64,000 bases of DNA from assembly GCF_006716745.1 (NCBI RefSeq), contig NZ_VFPP01000001.1, forward strand, positions 5,715,386 through 5,779,385. Reading direction: 5' to 3'. Positions within the stretch are counted from its first letter, which is position 1; every line of letters begins with the position of its first letter. Below are positions 1 to 8,482 of the stretch, piece after piece. Both the position numbers and the translations under genes were made by a program. Below the pieces are notes generated by a model that saw nothing but the letters and a program-made list of their open reading frames with translations, was not told the DNA's origin and did not search any database. Origin of the DNA: Saccharothrix saharensis (lineage in GTDB: Bacteria > Actinomycetota > Actinomycetes > Mycobacteriales > Pseudonocardiaceae).

Positions 1-102
1 GGTCGGCAGCATGGGCTTGGGCGCGGACAGTGTCAGTGGTCGCAGCCGGGTTCCCTTGCCCCCGACCAGAACCACTGCCTCGGCCCCGTGCAGCTCCGAC
101 AT
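1..102 (-). CDS. Sugar-1-phosphate nucleotidylyltransferase, N-terminal fragment
   Basis: Only the first 34 codons are inside the window; the gene runs off the left edge. The translation carries the nucleotidyltransferase signature GGKGTRLRPLT followed by PKPMLP. That is the nucleotide-binding loop and metal/phosphate region of GDP-mannose pyrophosphorylase (ManB/ManC) and RmlA-type enzymes, which make an NDP-sugar from NTP and sugar-1-phosphate. A GAGGAGG ribosome site lies 7-13 bases before the ATG. The mannose-6-phosphate isomerase and phosphomannomutase genes a few kilobases away favour GDP-mannose as the product. That is inference, because the specificity region is missing. Confidence 0.85.
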   Translation of the reverse strand, partial: MSELHGAEAVVLVGGKGTRLRPLTLSAPKPMLPT

Positions 103-257
103 GCCGTTTTTCCTCCTCGGCTTACTTCCACCCGTAGTTTGCGAATACTCTGGCATGAGCACTCCGGCGGCACGGGCGGTGGTCCGTGTCGACGAGCGTC
201 ACCGATCGGCACGCCGGCGTCCCCCAGCCGGCCCAAGGCAACGCAGGAGAGATCCGG

Positions 258-638
258 ATGGACCCCCGCGCTCGGGCCGACGCGGCGCTGGCCCGTGCTC
301 GTGCACGTGGCATCCACGTCGTGACGCCGGACAACATGACGTCGCCCATGGACTCGTCGGCGACCCAGCAGATCCCGCGCGCGATGGTCAACGCGGTCGA
401 CCCGCGTGGCGGCGACCCGGACTCGACCATGGTGCTGGCCGCGCACGTCGCCGCAGGTCAACCGGCCCCACCCCCGCCGCCCGCCCCGGAACCGGAGCCC
501 GAGCTCCGCGTGGCACCGGGCCCGGTCCCGACCGTCCAGCAGGTCCCGACCGCCCGCCCGTCGCTGTCCCAGCGCCTCTCCGGCGGCCAGCCCCCGCACC
601 CCCCGGGCCTCTCCCGACGCCTCAACGGCGACTCCTGA
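258..638 (+). CDS. Conserved hypothetical, Pro-rich tail
   Basis: This is a 126-residue protein of unknown function. The ATG at 258 is chosen because a GGAGAG motif sits just upstream; an in-frame ATG at 186 lacks one. The N-terminal 60 residues look like the conserved part, with an Arg/Ala-rich helix followed by VVTPDNMTSPMDSSATQQIP. The rest is proline-rich and probably disordered (PPPPPAPEPEPE, then PSLSQRLSGGQP). There is no signal peptide or membrane segment. It is divergent from the sugar nucleotidyltransferase and convergent with the NUDIX gene, with repeat DNA between. I recall similar small proteins beside the F420 genes in Pseudonocardiales, but no function can be given. Confidence 0.7.
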   Translation: MDPRARADAALARARARGIHVVTPDNMTSPMDSSATQQIPRAMVNAVDPRGGDPDSTMVLAAHVAAGQPAPPPPPAPEPEPELRVAPGPVPTVQQVPTARPSLSQRLSGGQPPHPPGLSRRLNGDS

Positions 639-643
639 CCCCC

Positions 644-810
644 GCGCGTGTCGAACCCCCGGACCCCGTGAGTCGTACGTCCAGGCCCCGGGAGTCCTAC
701 GTTCGCGTACCCCGAGTTCCACGCTCACGACGCCCCGCGGGGTACCTGAGTGGTGAATTCAGGGGTCCTGGGCGTTCGACTCTCGGGACCTGAGCGTTCG
801 ACACGCGCGT
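644..810. repeat. Intergenic repeat locus A: tandem ~22-bp units in inverted halves
   Basis: Between two convergent genes lie about seven degenerate copies of a 20-24 base unit. On the left they read like GAGTCGTACGTCCAGG, on the right like CCTGAGCGTTCGACAC. The right half is roughly the reverse complement of the left, with the axis near 735 (CCCCGCGGGG). The right edge ends in CGCGCGTTTT, as an intrinsic terminator would. The same unit recurs at 8360-8480 and 40790-40852. Confidence 0.8.
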
Positions 811-812
811 TT

Positions 813-1355
813 TCAGAGGTGGACCCGCGCGGCGGTGAGGAGGGGGTGCAGGTCGTCGGTGTCCGGGGGGAGGGCGGTGGCGGGCCACCAGGCCAGGTCG
901 AGGGATTCGGCGCTGCGGAGGGGGCTGGCGTCGAGCGGGGCGCGGACCAGGAAGCGGACGTCGAAGTGACGGGTCGGCTTGCCCAGCGAGCACGTGATCG
1001 GGTGCACGTCCAGGTGCACCGGTTCCGGCGAGATCCGCAGGTCGGCGATCCCGGACTCCTCCCTCGCCTCACGCAGCGCCGCGCCCGCCAGCGTCGTGTC
1101 CGACGCCTCGCAGTGCCCGCCCAGCTGCAACCACCGACCCACCCGCGGGTGCAGGGTCAGCAGCACCCGCTCCCCGGACGCGTCCACCACCAGCGCCGAC
1201 GCCGTGATGTGACCCGGCTCGCACGACCGCAGGCACGCGTCCTCCCGGGCCGCCAGGAACCCCAGGTACGCCTGCCGCAACGACTCCTGCGTCCGGTCCG
1301 CGGGACGCCAAGCGCCCAACGTCGCCACCGCGTCCGCGTGCAACGACGGGTTCAC
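813..1355 (-). CDS. NUDIX hydrolase, last gene of the F420 operon
   Basis: This is a 180-residue NUDIX-fold protein. The Nudix box is visible around residues 78-101 as GGHCEAS, then [11 protein letters not shown]. The REAREESG core is intact, but the spacing to the upstream glycines is one residue longer than the consensus G-x5-E-x7-REUxEExGU. A Thr sits where the first Glu is expected, so the metal site may be altered. The GTG start at 1355 overlaps the stop of fbiB as GTGA, which implies translational coupling. Family members hydrolyse nucleoside diphosphate derivatives; the substrate is unknown. Its place behind fbiA-fbiB suggests, without proving, a link to cofactor turnover. Confidence 0.85.
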   Translation of the reverse strand: MNPSLHADAVATLGAWRPADRTQESLRQAYLGFLAAREDACLRSCEPGHITASALVVDASGERVLLTLHPRVGRWLQLGGHCEASDTTLAGAALREAREESGIADLRISPEPVHLDVHPITCSLGKPTRHFDVRFLVRAPLDASPLRSAESLDLAWWPATALPPDTDDLHPLLTAARVHL

Positions 1356-2695
1356 CGCTCCAGGAACCTCTCGTCCGACTCCGGCAGCGGCCGCGGCGTC
1401 AGCTCCGCCTCCGGGTGCCCGATCGCCACCGCGCCCAACGGCTCCCAGTCGTCCGGCACGCCCAGCACGTCACGCACCACGTCCGCGCAGAAGATCGTGG
1501 ACGACACCCAGCACGACCCGAGCCCCTCGGCGGCCAACGCCACCAGCAGCCCCTGCACGGCCGCACCACCGGCGACCGTGAACATCGTCCGCTCCGCCGC
1601 CGCACGCCGCTCGTCCGGGTACGAGTGCGCCCCCGCCCGCACCAGGAACGGCACGACGACCTCCGGCGCGGCACGCAGGATGTCACCCCGCGCCACCCGC
1701 GCCTCGACCCGCTCCTCCGGCAACCCGTCACCCCGCAGGTCCGCCCGCCACCGCTCGGCCATCGCGTCGAGCAACGCCGCCCGCAGCGCGGTCAACCGCA
1801 CGAACCGCACCGGCCGCGTGTGGTGCGGCGCGGGCGCCGTCAACGCCGCCGCCACCGCGCGCCGCACGGCCTCCACCGACACCGGCGACGCCGAGAACGA
1901 CCGCACCGACCGGCGCAACAACACCGCCTCGGCCCGCCCCTGCGCCACCGCCTCGGCCGTGCCCAGCCGGAACAGGTCGTCCGCCACCGGCCGGGCCAGG
2001 TCACGCGCCGAGGACCCGTCGTCGACCACGGTCAGCCCGCGCACCACCGCCACCGGCACCGCGCCCAGCTTGCCCTTCACCAGGTCGGCCGCCGCCGCGA
2101 TCTCGTCGGCCACCGCGACCTCGGTCACCACCAACGGGTTGCCGTGCCGGTCCGCCGACCCCGCGTACCGGTGCAGCACGGCCAGCCCGGACGACCCGAT
2201 CGCCGCGTCCGTCTGACCGACCCGCCACGCCCGGCCCATCGTGTCGGTCACCACGACCGCCACCGACACACCCAGCCGGGACGCCAACGCCGCCCGCAGG
2301 GCCGCCGCCGAGGAGTCGGGGTCCACGGGCAGCAGCGCGATCTCGTCACCGTTCACGTTGGACGCGTCCACACCGGACGCCGCCTGCACGATCCCCAGCT
2401 TGTTCTCGGTGATCAACGTCCGCCCGCGCCGGGCCAGCACGCGCACCGACTCCGCCTCGACCCACTCCCGCCGCACGGCGTCACGCGCCTCGGGGTCGGC
2501 CGGCACCGCCACCAGCCGACCTTCCACTTTGGACAGCACCTTCGACGTCACCACGACCACGTCGCCGTCGGCCAACCAGGGTGCGGCCTCGGCGATGGCG
2601 GACGCCAGGTCGTCACCGGGCCGGAACTCCGGCAACCCGGTCACCGGCAGCAGCGTGATCGGCGCACCCGCCGCGTGGTCAGCCAACGTCGACAC
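1352..2695 (-). CDS. fbiB: Bifunctional F420:L-glutamate ligase / FMN-dependent reductase FbiB
   Basis: This 447-residue protein matches the two-domain actinobacterial FbiB. The N-terminal half (about 1-245) is the CofE-type ligase that adds gamma-linked glutamates to F420-0 using GTP, with [19 protein letters not shown] and [12 protein letters not shown]. The C-terminal half (about 260-447) is a nitroreductase-like FMN domain beginning [10 protein letters not shown] and containing [13 protein letters not shown]. In mycobacteria this domain reduces dehydro-F420-0. GTG at 2695 is chosen because it overlaps the end of fbiA by 17 bases and matches the usual N-terminus ([15 protein letters not shown] from about residue 15). 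It is cytoplasmic, co-transcribed after fbiA and overlapped by the NUDIX gene. Confidence 0.95.
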   Translation of the reverse strand: MSTLADHAAGAPITLLPVTGLPEFRPGDDLASAIAEAAPWLADGDVVVVTSKVLSKVEGRLVAVPADPEARDAVRREWVEAESVRVLARRGRTLITENKLGIVQAASGVDASNVNGDEIALLPVDPDSSAAALRAALASRLGVSVAVVVTDTMGRAWRVGQTDAAIGSSGLAVLHRYAGSADRHGNPLVVTEVAVADEIAAAADLVKGKLGAVPVAVVRGLTVVDDGSSARDLARPVADDLFRLGTAEAVAQGRAEAVLLRRSVRSFSASPVSVEAVRRAVAAALTAPAPHHTRPVRFVRLTALRAALLDAMAERWRADLRGDGLPEERVEARVARGDILRAAPEVVVPFLVRAGAHSYPDERRAAAERTMFTVAGGAAVQGLLVALAAEGLGSCWVSSTIFCADVVRDVLGVPDDWEPLGAVAIGHPEAELTPRPLPESDERFLER

Positions 2696-3644
2696 CGGCC
2701 AGTTCCAGCGCCGCCCGCGCCATCGCCGCCGTCGCGTCCACATCGGACATCAGCAGCGGCACCGCGCGCACCGCCACGCCCGGCACGTCCGACCGGTCGC
2801 CGGTGTGCACGAGCCAACCGTCCAGCACGCCCTTGTCGGTGGTCTTGCGCGACCCGTAGTACCGCCCGACGGCCTCGGCGGAGGTCTCCACGCCGATCGC
2901 CGACAGGCACGCGTCCGCCATCCCGCGCAGCGGTTTGTTGCCGATGATCGGCGACAGCCCCACCACACCCGCCTCGGTCTTGCGCAGCGCGTCGCGCACC
3001 CCCGGCACGCCGAGGATCGTGTTCACGCTCACCACCGGGTTCGACGGCGCGATCAGCACCGCGTCGGCGTCGCGCAGGGCGTCCAGCACACCGGGGGCGG
3101 GCGTCGCCGTCTCCACCCCGACCGACGCGAACGACCGCGCGGGCAGCCCGGCCCGGTGCTTGACCCACCACTCCTGGAAGTGGATCGCCTTCTCTCCCTC
3201 GTCCGTCGTCACGACCACGTGCGTCTCGACCCGGTCGTCCGACATCGGCAGCAGCCGCACACCCGGCTCCCACCGGTGGCACAGCGCCTCCGTCACCGCC
3301 GACAGCGGGTAGCCCGCGCGCAGCATCCGGGTCCGCACCAGGTGCGTGGCCACGTCCCGGTCGCCCAGCCCGAACCACGTCGGGTCGGCGCCGTAGGCGG
3401 TCAGCTCCTCCTTGACCGACCACGTCTCGCCGGCGCGCCCCCACCCGCGCTCGGAGTCGATCCCGCCACCGAGGGTGTACATGCAGGTGTCCAGGTCGGG
3501 GCAGATCCGCAACCCGTGCATCCACACGTCGTCACCCGTGTTCACCACGGCGGTGATCTCGTGCTCCGGACCGGCCAGCAGGCTCTTCAGCCCGACCAGG
3601 AACCGCGCCCCGCCAACCCCGCCAACCAGTACGACGACCTTCAC
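2679..3644 (-). CDS. fbiA: Phospholactate/phosphoenolpyruvate transferase FbiA (F420 biosynthesis)
   Basis: This 321-residue CofD/FbiA family enzyme transfers the (phospho)lactyl or phosphoenolpyruvyl moiety from its guanylyl carrier to Fo, giving (dehydro)F420-0. The start [18 protein letters not shown] carries the glycine-rich nucleotide loop. Other family features are [19 protein letters not shown], the GLGDRD motif and [14 protein letters not shown]. The GTG at 3644 follows GGGAGG with a 10-base gap and gives the usual short N-terminus. It lies 25 bases after the M50 peptidase gene and overlaps fbiB, so the four genes form one operon. The mycobacterial enzyme uses the PEP-derived donor; the same is likely here but not shown. 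Confidence 0.95.
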   Translation of the reverse strand: MKVVVLVGGVGGARFLVGLKSLLAGPEHEITAVVNTGDDVWMHGLRICPDLDTCMYTLGGGIDSERGWGRAGETWSVKEELTAYGADPTWFGLGDRDVATHLVRTRMLRAGYPLSAVTEALCHRWEPGVRLLPMSDDRVETHVVVTTDEGEKAIHFQEWWVKHRAGLPARSFASVGVETATPAPGVLDALRDADAVLIAPSNPVVSVNTILGVPGVRDALRKTEAGVVGLSPIIGNKPLRGMADACLSAIGVETSAEAVGRYYGSRKTTDKGVLDGWLVHTGDRSDVPGVAVRAVPLLMSDVDATAAMARAALELAGVDVG

Positions 3645-3669
3645 GAGTCGCCATCCTCCCACCCGGGGG

Positions 3670-4422
3670 TCAGCGCCAGAACAGGAAGGTGCCCTGCCCG
3701 AGGGCCGCCAGGAACCGGTCGCCGCCGATCGACTCGAACACGGTGTACCCGGCCTCGAAGAACAACCGACCGATGGTCGGGAACCCGATCAGCACCGCGA
3801 AGAGCACGAACGGCGCCCACATGCGGGCCTTCGCGCCGAACTGCCGCGCCGAGTACGACATGTACGGCTCGATCGCGCCCCAGCCGTCCAGGCCGGGGAT
3901 CGGCAGGATGTTGAGCACGAACGCGAGGATCTGCACGGCCGCCAAATACGACAAAGCGGCGGCCAAACCCACCGGCGGCGTGAAAAGGATCACCGACAGC
4001 GACAGCAGCACGCCCAGCACCAGGTTGCTCAGCGGACCGGCCAGCGACACCATCGACTCGACCCGCTTGTTGCGCAACACGTGGTGGTTGATCCACACCG
4101 CGCCGCCGGGCAGCGGGATGCCGCCGAACGCCAGGAGCACCAGCGGCAGCACGATGCTGAACACCGGGTCGGTGTAGCGGCGGATGTCCAGGGTGAGGTA
4201 CCCCTTGGCCTGCACGGCGTAGTCGCCGCCCCGGTAGGCCACGATCGCGTGACCGAACTCGTGCAGGCACAGCGAAACCGCCCAGCCGCCGAGCACGAAC
4301 AGCACGGTGCCCGCGGTGAGCGCGGCCGTGGAGTCCTCGAACAGGGTCAGCACGGCGCCTGCCACCGTCACCGCGAGCAGGCTGAGGAACAGTGGGCTCG
4401 GACGCACCGCGGATCGCTTCAC
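3670..4422 (-). CDS. Site-2-protease (M50) family membrane metalloprotease
   Basis: About 250 residues with several membrane segments. The zinc site is HEFGH near residue 57 inside a hydrophobic stretch (LGGWAVSLCLHEFGHAI). The second family motif is LNILPIPGLDGWG, equivalent to the NxxPxPxLDG third-ligand motif of S2P proteases. These enzymes cleave within membranes, usually releasing anti-sigma factors or other regulators; the substrate here is unknown. The start is uncertain. GTG 4422 has GGAGG almost touching it, and an ATG at 4476 would add 18 residues. It is the first gene of the F420 operon and divergent from whiB2. The association with fbiA-fbiB appears positional rather than mechanistic. 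Confidence 0.85.
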   Translation of the reverse strand: MKRSAVRPSPLFLSLLAVTVAGAVLTLFEDSTAALTAGTVLFVLGGWAVSLCLHEFGHAIVAYRGGDYAVQAKGYLTLDIRRYTDPVFSIVLPLVLLAFGGIPLPGGAVWINHHVLRNKRVESMVSLAGPLSNLVLGVLLSLSVILFTPPVGLAAALSYLAAVQILAFVLNILPIPGLDGWGAIEPYMSYSARQFGAKARMWAPFVLFAVLIGFPTIGRLFFEAGYTVFESIGGDRFLAALGQGTFLFWR

Positions 4423-4582
4423 CCCTCCAGTGTGGCCTTCCCGGTCCGGTGCTCCACACCCCGGCCGATGGGCCATCCGCGCAGCCGCGGTCGCTCCGCG
4501 CGCCGTCCCAATCACCGTCTGTGCTGCCAGTCAAGGCTTTTCAGGCCATCCGCGCGAATATCCCCCGTCCTGTGGACTCCGC

Positions 4583-4611
4583 TTGACCGCGTGTTGTGAC
4601 ACAGGTGTAAT
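4583..4611 (+). promoter_or_regulatory. Promoter of whiB2
   Basis: TTGACC, a 17-base spacer and TGTAAT form a good SigA-type promoter, about 80 bases before the whiB2 ATG. An interrupted dyad TGTGA-N11-TCACA (4595-4615) covers the -10 region and could be an operator. The promoter call is from sequence; the operator role is inference. Confidence 0.6.
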
Positions 4612-4691
4612 CACATCGGTGTCATTCGTCGTTGTGGGGACGGCGAGTGGTGTCCGCCAACCGGGGAGAGCGGAAGGCGAGGAGGCGGACT

Positions 4692-4997
4692 ATGCAGGAA
4701 TTCGACGGGGGTCGCATCGTGGACGGGGACGTCCCGGCACCGGAGCCGGTCGTACTCGACCTGTTCGACGCGGCCGATGAGCAGGACTGGCAGGAGCGCG
4801 CCCTGTGCGCGCAGACCGACCCCGAGGCGTTCTTCCCGGAGAAGGGCGGCTCGACCAGGGAGGCCAAGCGGATCTGCCTCGGCTGCGAGGTGCGCTCCGA
4901 ATGCCTGGAGTACGCCCTGCAGCACGACGAGCGCTTCGGCATTTGGGGCGGGCTGTCCGAGCGTGAGCGGAGGAAGCTCAAAAAGCGCGCGGTGTGA
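4692..4997 (+). CDS. whiB2: WhiB-family iron-sulfur regulator WhiB2/WhmD
   Basis: This is a 101-residue WhiB-like protein. The four cluster cysteines are Cys39, Cys62, Cys65 and Cys71 (C-x22-C-x2-C-x5-C), followed by the GIWGG turn at 83-87 and a basic tail ending RKLKKRAV. WhiB2/WhmD binds a 4Fe-4S cluster, partners SigA, and controls septation and sporulation-type division in mycobacteria and Streptomyces. The ATG at 4692 has GAGGAGG 9 bases upstream; an in-frame ATG 60 bases earlier has no such site. Position beside fbiA/fbiB and the mannose genes matches the conserved actinobacterial whiB2 locus, which separates it from WhiB1 encoded at 48.4 kb. Confidence 0.95.
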   Translation: MQEFDGGRIVDGDVPAPEPVVLDLFDAADEQDWQERALCAQTDPEAFFPEKGGSTREAKRICLGCEVRSECLEYALQHDERFGIWGGLSERERRKLKKRAV

Positions 4998-5085
4998 TCG
5001 GATCCCGCCGGGTGATCGCTTGCGCGCGCGCTCTGGCTTACCGTGGTCGTCCCACGGCGTAGTCGGAGCGACCTAGGAGCGGCAC

Positions 5086-8000
5086 TTGACGAGCGGGGCC
5101 ACTCCGCGGCTGCGCACCGCGCCCGTGCTGGCGGTGCTGGTGTGCCACGACGGCGACCGGTGGCTGGGCACGGCGCTGTCGGCGCTGCGCCGCCAGCAGC
5201 CGCGCCCGCGGCACGTGATCGCGGTCGACACGGGTTCCCTGGACGGTACGGCGAAGCTGCTGACCGAAGCCTCCACCGGCCCCGATCGGGTGATCGACGG
5301 GGTGCTGACGCTGCCGCGCGGCACCGGTTTCGGTGCGGCCGTCCACGCCGCCGTCGAGCACGCCGTGCGGCGGTGGGGCGATCCGGGCGCGTGGCTGTGG
5401 CTGCTGCACGACGACTGCGCGCCCGAACCGGACTGCCTGTCCGCTCTGCTGACCGCGGCCGAGGTGTCGCCGTCCGCGGCCGTCCTCGGGCCGCTGGCCC
5501 TGGACTGGACCGACCCGCGACTGGTGGTGGAGGCGGGCCTGTCGACCGACGCGTCCGGTCACCGGCAGACCGGCATGGGCCGGGTCGAGCTGGCCGGGTC
5601 GTTCCGGCAGAGCACCGAGGCGCTGGCGGTGCCGTCGGCCGGGTCGCTGATCCGCCGCACGGCGTGGGAATCCCTCGGCGGCTACGACCGCACGATGCCC
5701 TTGCTGCGCGACGACATCGACTTCGGCTGGCGCGCCAACCTCGCCGGGCACCTGGTGCTGTCCGTGCCGGTGGCGCGGATGCGGCACGCCCGCGCGGCGG
5801 GCCGCGGCACCCGGCGGCTGGACGCGGCGGCGGCCCGACCCGGGCCGGCGTTGCGCGGCGTGGACCGGGCGCACGGGTTGCGCACGTTCCTGGTCAACTG
5901 CGGCACGCTGTCGTTCGCCCTGGGGCTGCCCCGGATCGCCGTGCTCGCGCTCCTGCGCGCCCTCGGTTTCCTGCTGCTGCGCCGGTTCTCCGACGCGCAC
6001 GCCGAGCTGGGCGCGCTGCGGTACCTGCTGAGCGGACGGGCCCGGCTGCTGGCCGGACGGGCCGAGCGGACCGCGCACGGCGTGGTGCGAGGGTTGTTCA
6101 CGAGTCGGATCACGCGGTCGCGCAACGCGATCCGCGCCGCGTCGGCCGCGCTGGTCCGCCGGCGCGTCGAGGCGGACCTGGCGCTGGGCCGGTTGCCGGA
6201 GGACGACGCCCGGCCGCGCGCGTGGTCGCTTCCGTCCGAAGTGGAGCGTCCGGTGGTCGGCCCGGCCGCGCTGCCGGCAGGCGTGCTGTCCCGGCGGCGC
6301 CCCGTGCGGGCGACGGGCGGGCTGCGCCGGCCCGCGGTGACCGTGCCGGTGGAGGCGTCGCCGGCCGGTGCCCGGCCGTCACCCAGGCCGCGGCCGTCGC
6401 CGGTGCCTCGTGGCACGGGCGCGCCGGGCGTGGTGTTCGTGGAGGTCGACCGGGCGCGGGTGCTCTGGTCGCTGGTGCTCGGGCCGCCGTTGCTGCTGGT
6501 CGTGGGGCTGGCCGTGGTCGGTGTCCTGGCCAACGCCGGGCGGATCGGGCTCGACCTGAGCGGCGGGCGGCTGCTGCCCGTCGGCGACCTCGCGGACACC
6601 TGGTCGTCCTACCTGGCGGCGTGGCACCCGGTGGCCGGCGGCACGACCGCGCCCGCGCCGGCGGCGCTGGCCGTGCTGGGGACGCTCGGCGTGCTGGTCG
6701 GCTCACCGGCGACGCTGGTGGCGCTGCTGTTCCTCGGCGACGCGCCGCTGGCCGGGCTGCTGGCCTACGCGGCGTCCCGGCGGATGCCCGTGCGGCGGCC
6801 CGTGCGGGCCCTCGTGGCGGCGGCGTACGCGTTGCTGCCGGCGGCGACGGCGGCCGTGAGCCAGGGCCGGCTGGACGTCGTCGTGGTGCACCTGCTCGCG
6901 CCGGTGGTGTTCGCCGGGGTGGCGTCCGCGCTGCGGGGCGGGTCGGGTGCGTCGTGGCTGCCGGTGGCGTCGGGCACGGCGCTGGCGCTGGCGGCCGTGG
7001 GCGCGTTCTCGCCGCTCGTGCACGGGCTCGTGGCGTTCGCCGCGCTGGCCGGGTTCGTGGTCGTGCCGGGGCGGCACGGCGACGGGCGACGGCGGGTGGC
7101 GTCGCTGTTCATGATCGTGCTCCTGCCCATGGCGCTGCTGCTGCCGTGGCCGGCGGTGGTGCTGCAACACCCCGCCGTCGTGCTGCACGGCGTCGGCGCG
7201 TTCGTCGAGTCGCCCGCCGTGGGGCTGGTCGACCTGCTGTCGCTGCGGCCCGGCGGCACGGGCGCGGTGCCGTTCGTCGGGTTCGCGGTGGTGGGGTTCG
7301 CGCTGCTCGCGGCACTGCTGCGACCGTCGCGGTCGATGCTGGCCGGTGCGGCGGTGGTGGTCCTCGGCGGGTTCGCGGTGATCGTGCTGCGGACCGTGCC
7401 GGTGGCTCCCCTGCCCGGCGGCGACGCGACGCCCGGGTGGACCGGCGGGCCGTTGCTGCTGGTCGGGTGGGGGCTGCTGTGGGTGGTGCTGGCGGCGTTC
7501 CGGCGGGACGCGGGCACCGCGCCGGTGCGGCGCGTCGTGTCGGTGGTCGGCGTGCTGACGGTGGTCGGGTTGGCGTGCGCCGGGTTCGTCGGCCTGGGGT
7601 CGGGCGGCGCGTTGACCGCGGACGGGGCGCGGCTGCCGTCGACGTTGGCGCAGGAGCTGCCCCGCACCGGGCGGTCGGTGCTGGTGCTGGGCACGCCGCC
7701 GCGGCTGGTGGCCGGGCGGATGCCCGCGTTCGGCGACGACGACCTCGTGCCCGTCGTGACGGCGACCACGCGGCTGGAGCGGTGGTCGCGTGAGCTGACC
7801 GGCGGGTCGCCGGACGCCGCGCGGGTCGCGTTGGCGCAGGCGGCGGCGTCCGGGGTGGCGTTCGTGGTCGTCCCGGACCTGGCGACGGCGCAGCGCGTGC
7901 GTGACGCCGTGGGCGAGCTGGTGGCCGTGACGCCGGCGATGTCGGACGGGCGGCCCGTGCTGCGGGTGCAGCTGGCGGCGGGGAACGCCGTGCTGCTGTC

Positions 8001-8361
8001 ACCGGAGCTGGCGCGGCGGGCCCGCACCGGCGGCAACCCTCCCGTGGAGCTGGGCGCGCCCGGCATCGCCCCGGTCGAAGCCGCGCCGCCGGACGTGGGC
8101 GTCCAGGTGTCCGAGGGGCCCGAAGGGCGGCTGCTCGTGCTGGCCGCCGAGGAGGAACCCGGCTGGCGGGCGTGGGTCAACGGCCGCGAGACGACGATCG
8201 TGCGGGCCTGGGGTCACCTGGTCGGCGTGACGGTGCCCACCACGGCCTCGGAGGTGCGCGTGGAAGCCTCGTCCACCCTGCGCGAACTGCTCCTGATGCT
8301 CCAAGCCGCCGCCGCGCTCTTCACCCTCCTGACCGCCATCCCCACCCGCCGGCGTCCCTGA
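5086..8361 (+). CDS. Large membrane glycosyltransferase (GT2 domain plus polytopic C-terminal half)
   Basis: This 1091-residue protein has three parts. Residues about 12-260 form a family-2 glycosyltransferase (VLVCHDGDRWLGTALSAL; metal-binding LLHDDCAPEPD; DDIDFGWRANL). A linker rich in Arg/Pro/Ala follows (about 340-450). The C-terminal half has around a dozen hydrophobic segments between about 465 and 860, then an extracytoplasmic-looking domain and a last membrane helix near the C-terminus. It starts with TTG at 5086, with TAGGAG 7 bases upstream. It probably transfers a sugar to a lipid-linked or wall polymer; donor and acceptor are unknown. Location between whiB2 and the mannose-phosphate genes suggests envelope glycan work. 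Its 3' end abuts repeat locus B. Confidence 0.85.
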   Translation: MTSGATPRLRTAPVLAVLVCHDGDRWLGTALSALRRQQPRPRHVIAVDTGSLDGTAKLLTEASTGPDRVIDGVLTLPRGTGFGAAVHAAVEHAVRRWGDPGAWLWLLHDDCAPEPDCLSALLTAAEVSPSAAVLGPLALDWTDPRLVVEAGLSTDASGHRQTGMGRVELAGSFRQSTEALAVPSAGSLIRRTAWESLGGYDRTMPLLRDDIDFGWRANLAGHLVLSVPVARMRHARAAGRGTRRLDAAAARPGPALRGVDRAHGLRTFLVNCGTLSFALGLPRIAVLALLRALGFLLLRRFSDAHAELGALRYLLSGRARLLAGRAERTAHGVVRGLFTSRITRSRNAIRAASAALVRRRVEADLALGRLPEDDARPRAWSLPSEVERPVVGPAALPAGVLSRRRPVRATGGLRRPAVTVPVEASPAGARPSPRPRPSPVPRGTGAPGVVFVEVDRARVLWSLVLGPPLLLVVGLAVVGVLANAGRIGLDLSGGRLLPVGDLADTWSSYLAAWHPVAGGTTAPAPAALAVLGTLGVLVGSPATLVALLFLGDAPLAGLLAYAASRRMPVRRPVRALVAAAYALLPAATAAVSQGRLDVVVVHLLAPVVFAGVASALRGGSGASWLPVASGTALALAAVGAFSPLVHGLVAFAALAGFVVVPGRHGDGRRRVASLFMIVLLPMALLLPWPAVVLQHPAVVLHGVGAFVESPAVGLVDLLSLRPGGTGAVPFVGFAVVGFALLAALLRPSRSMLAGAAVVVLGGFAVIVLRTVPVAPLPGGDATPGWTGGPLLLVGWGLLWVVLAAFRRDAGTAPVRRVVSVVGVLTVVGLACAGFVGLGSGGALTADGARLPSTLAQELPRTGRSVLVLGTPPRLVAGRMPAFGDDDLVPVVTATTRLERWSRELTGGSPDAARVALAQAAASGVAFVVVPDLATAQRVRDAVGELVAVTPAMSDGRPVLRVQLAAGNAVLLSPELARRARTGGNPPVELGAPGIAPVEAAPPDVGVQVSEGPEGRLLVLAAEEEPGWRAWVNGRETTIVRAWGHLVGVTVPTTASEVRVEASSTLRELLLMLQAAAALFTLLTAIPTRRRP

Positions 8362-8480
8362 GCGTCGAACTCGGGGTACCCGAGCGTTCGACTCACGGGA
8401 CCCGAACGTTCGACTCTCGCGAGAGTCGAACGCCCAGGACCACCGTGTCGAACGCCCGGGTACCCCGAGTTCAACGCTCG
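8360..8480. repeat. Intergenic repeat locus B: near-perfect 60-bp-arm inverted repeat
   Basis: The whole gap between two convergent stop codons is one inverted repeat. The arms are 8360-8419 and 8421-8480, matching at about 50 of 60 positions. The core 8407-8432 is a perfect 26-bp palindrome (half-site CGTTCGACTCTCG). Each arm holds about three units such as GGGGTACCCGAGCGTTCGAC. It begins inside the TGA of the upstream gene. It would fold as a very long hairpin and could terminate both genes. Same family as 644-810. Confidence 0.85.
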
Positions 8481-8482
8481 CG

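Noticed and set aside
750-2947. Long open frames on the + strand across fbiB and fbiA
   Set aside because: They are antisense shadows of high-GC coding sequence, with Arg/Pro/His-rich translations and no family motifs. The - strand genes have clear signatures.
5682-8180. Several long - strand frames inside the membrane glycosyltransferase
   Set aside because: Composition is Ser/Thr/Arg/Pro-rich, as expected for reverse-strand shadows. There are no ribosome sites or motifs.
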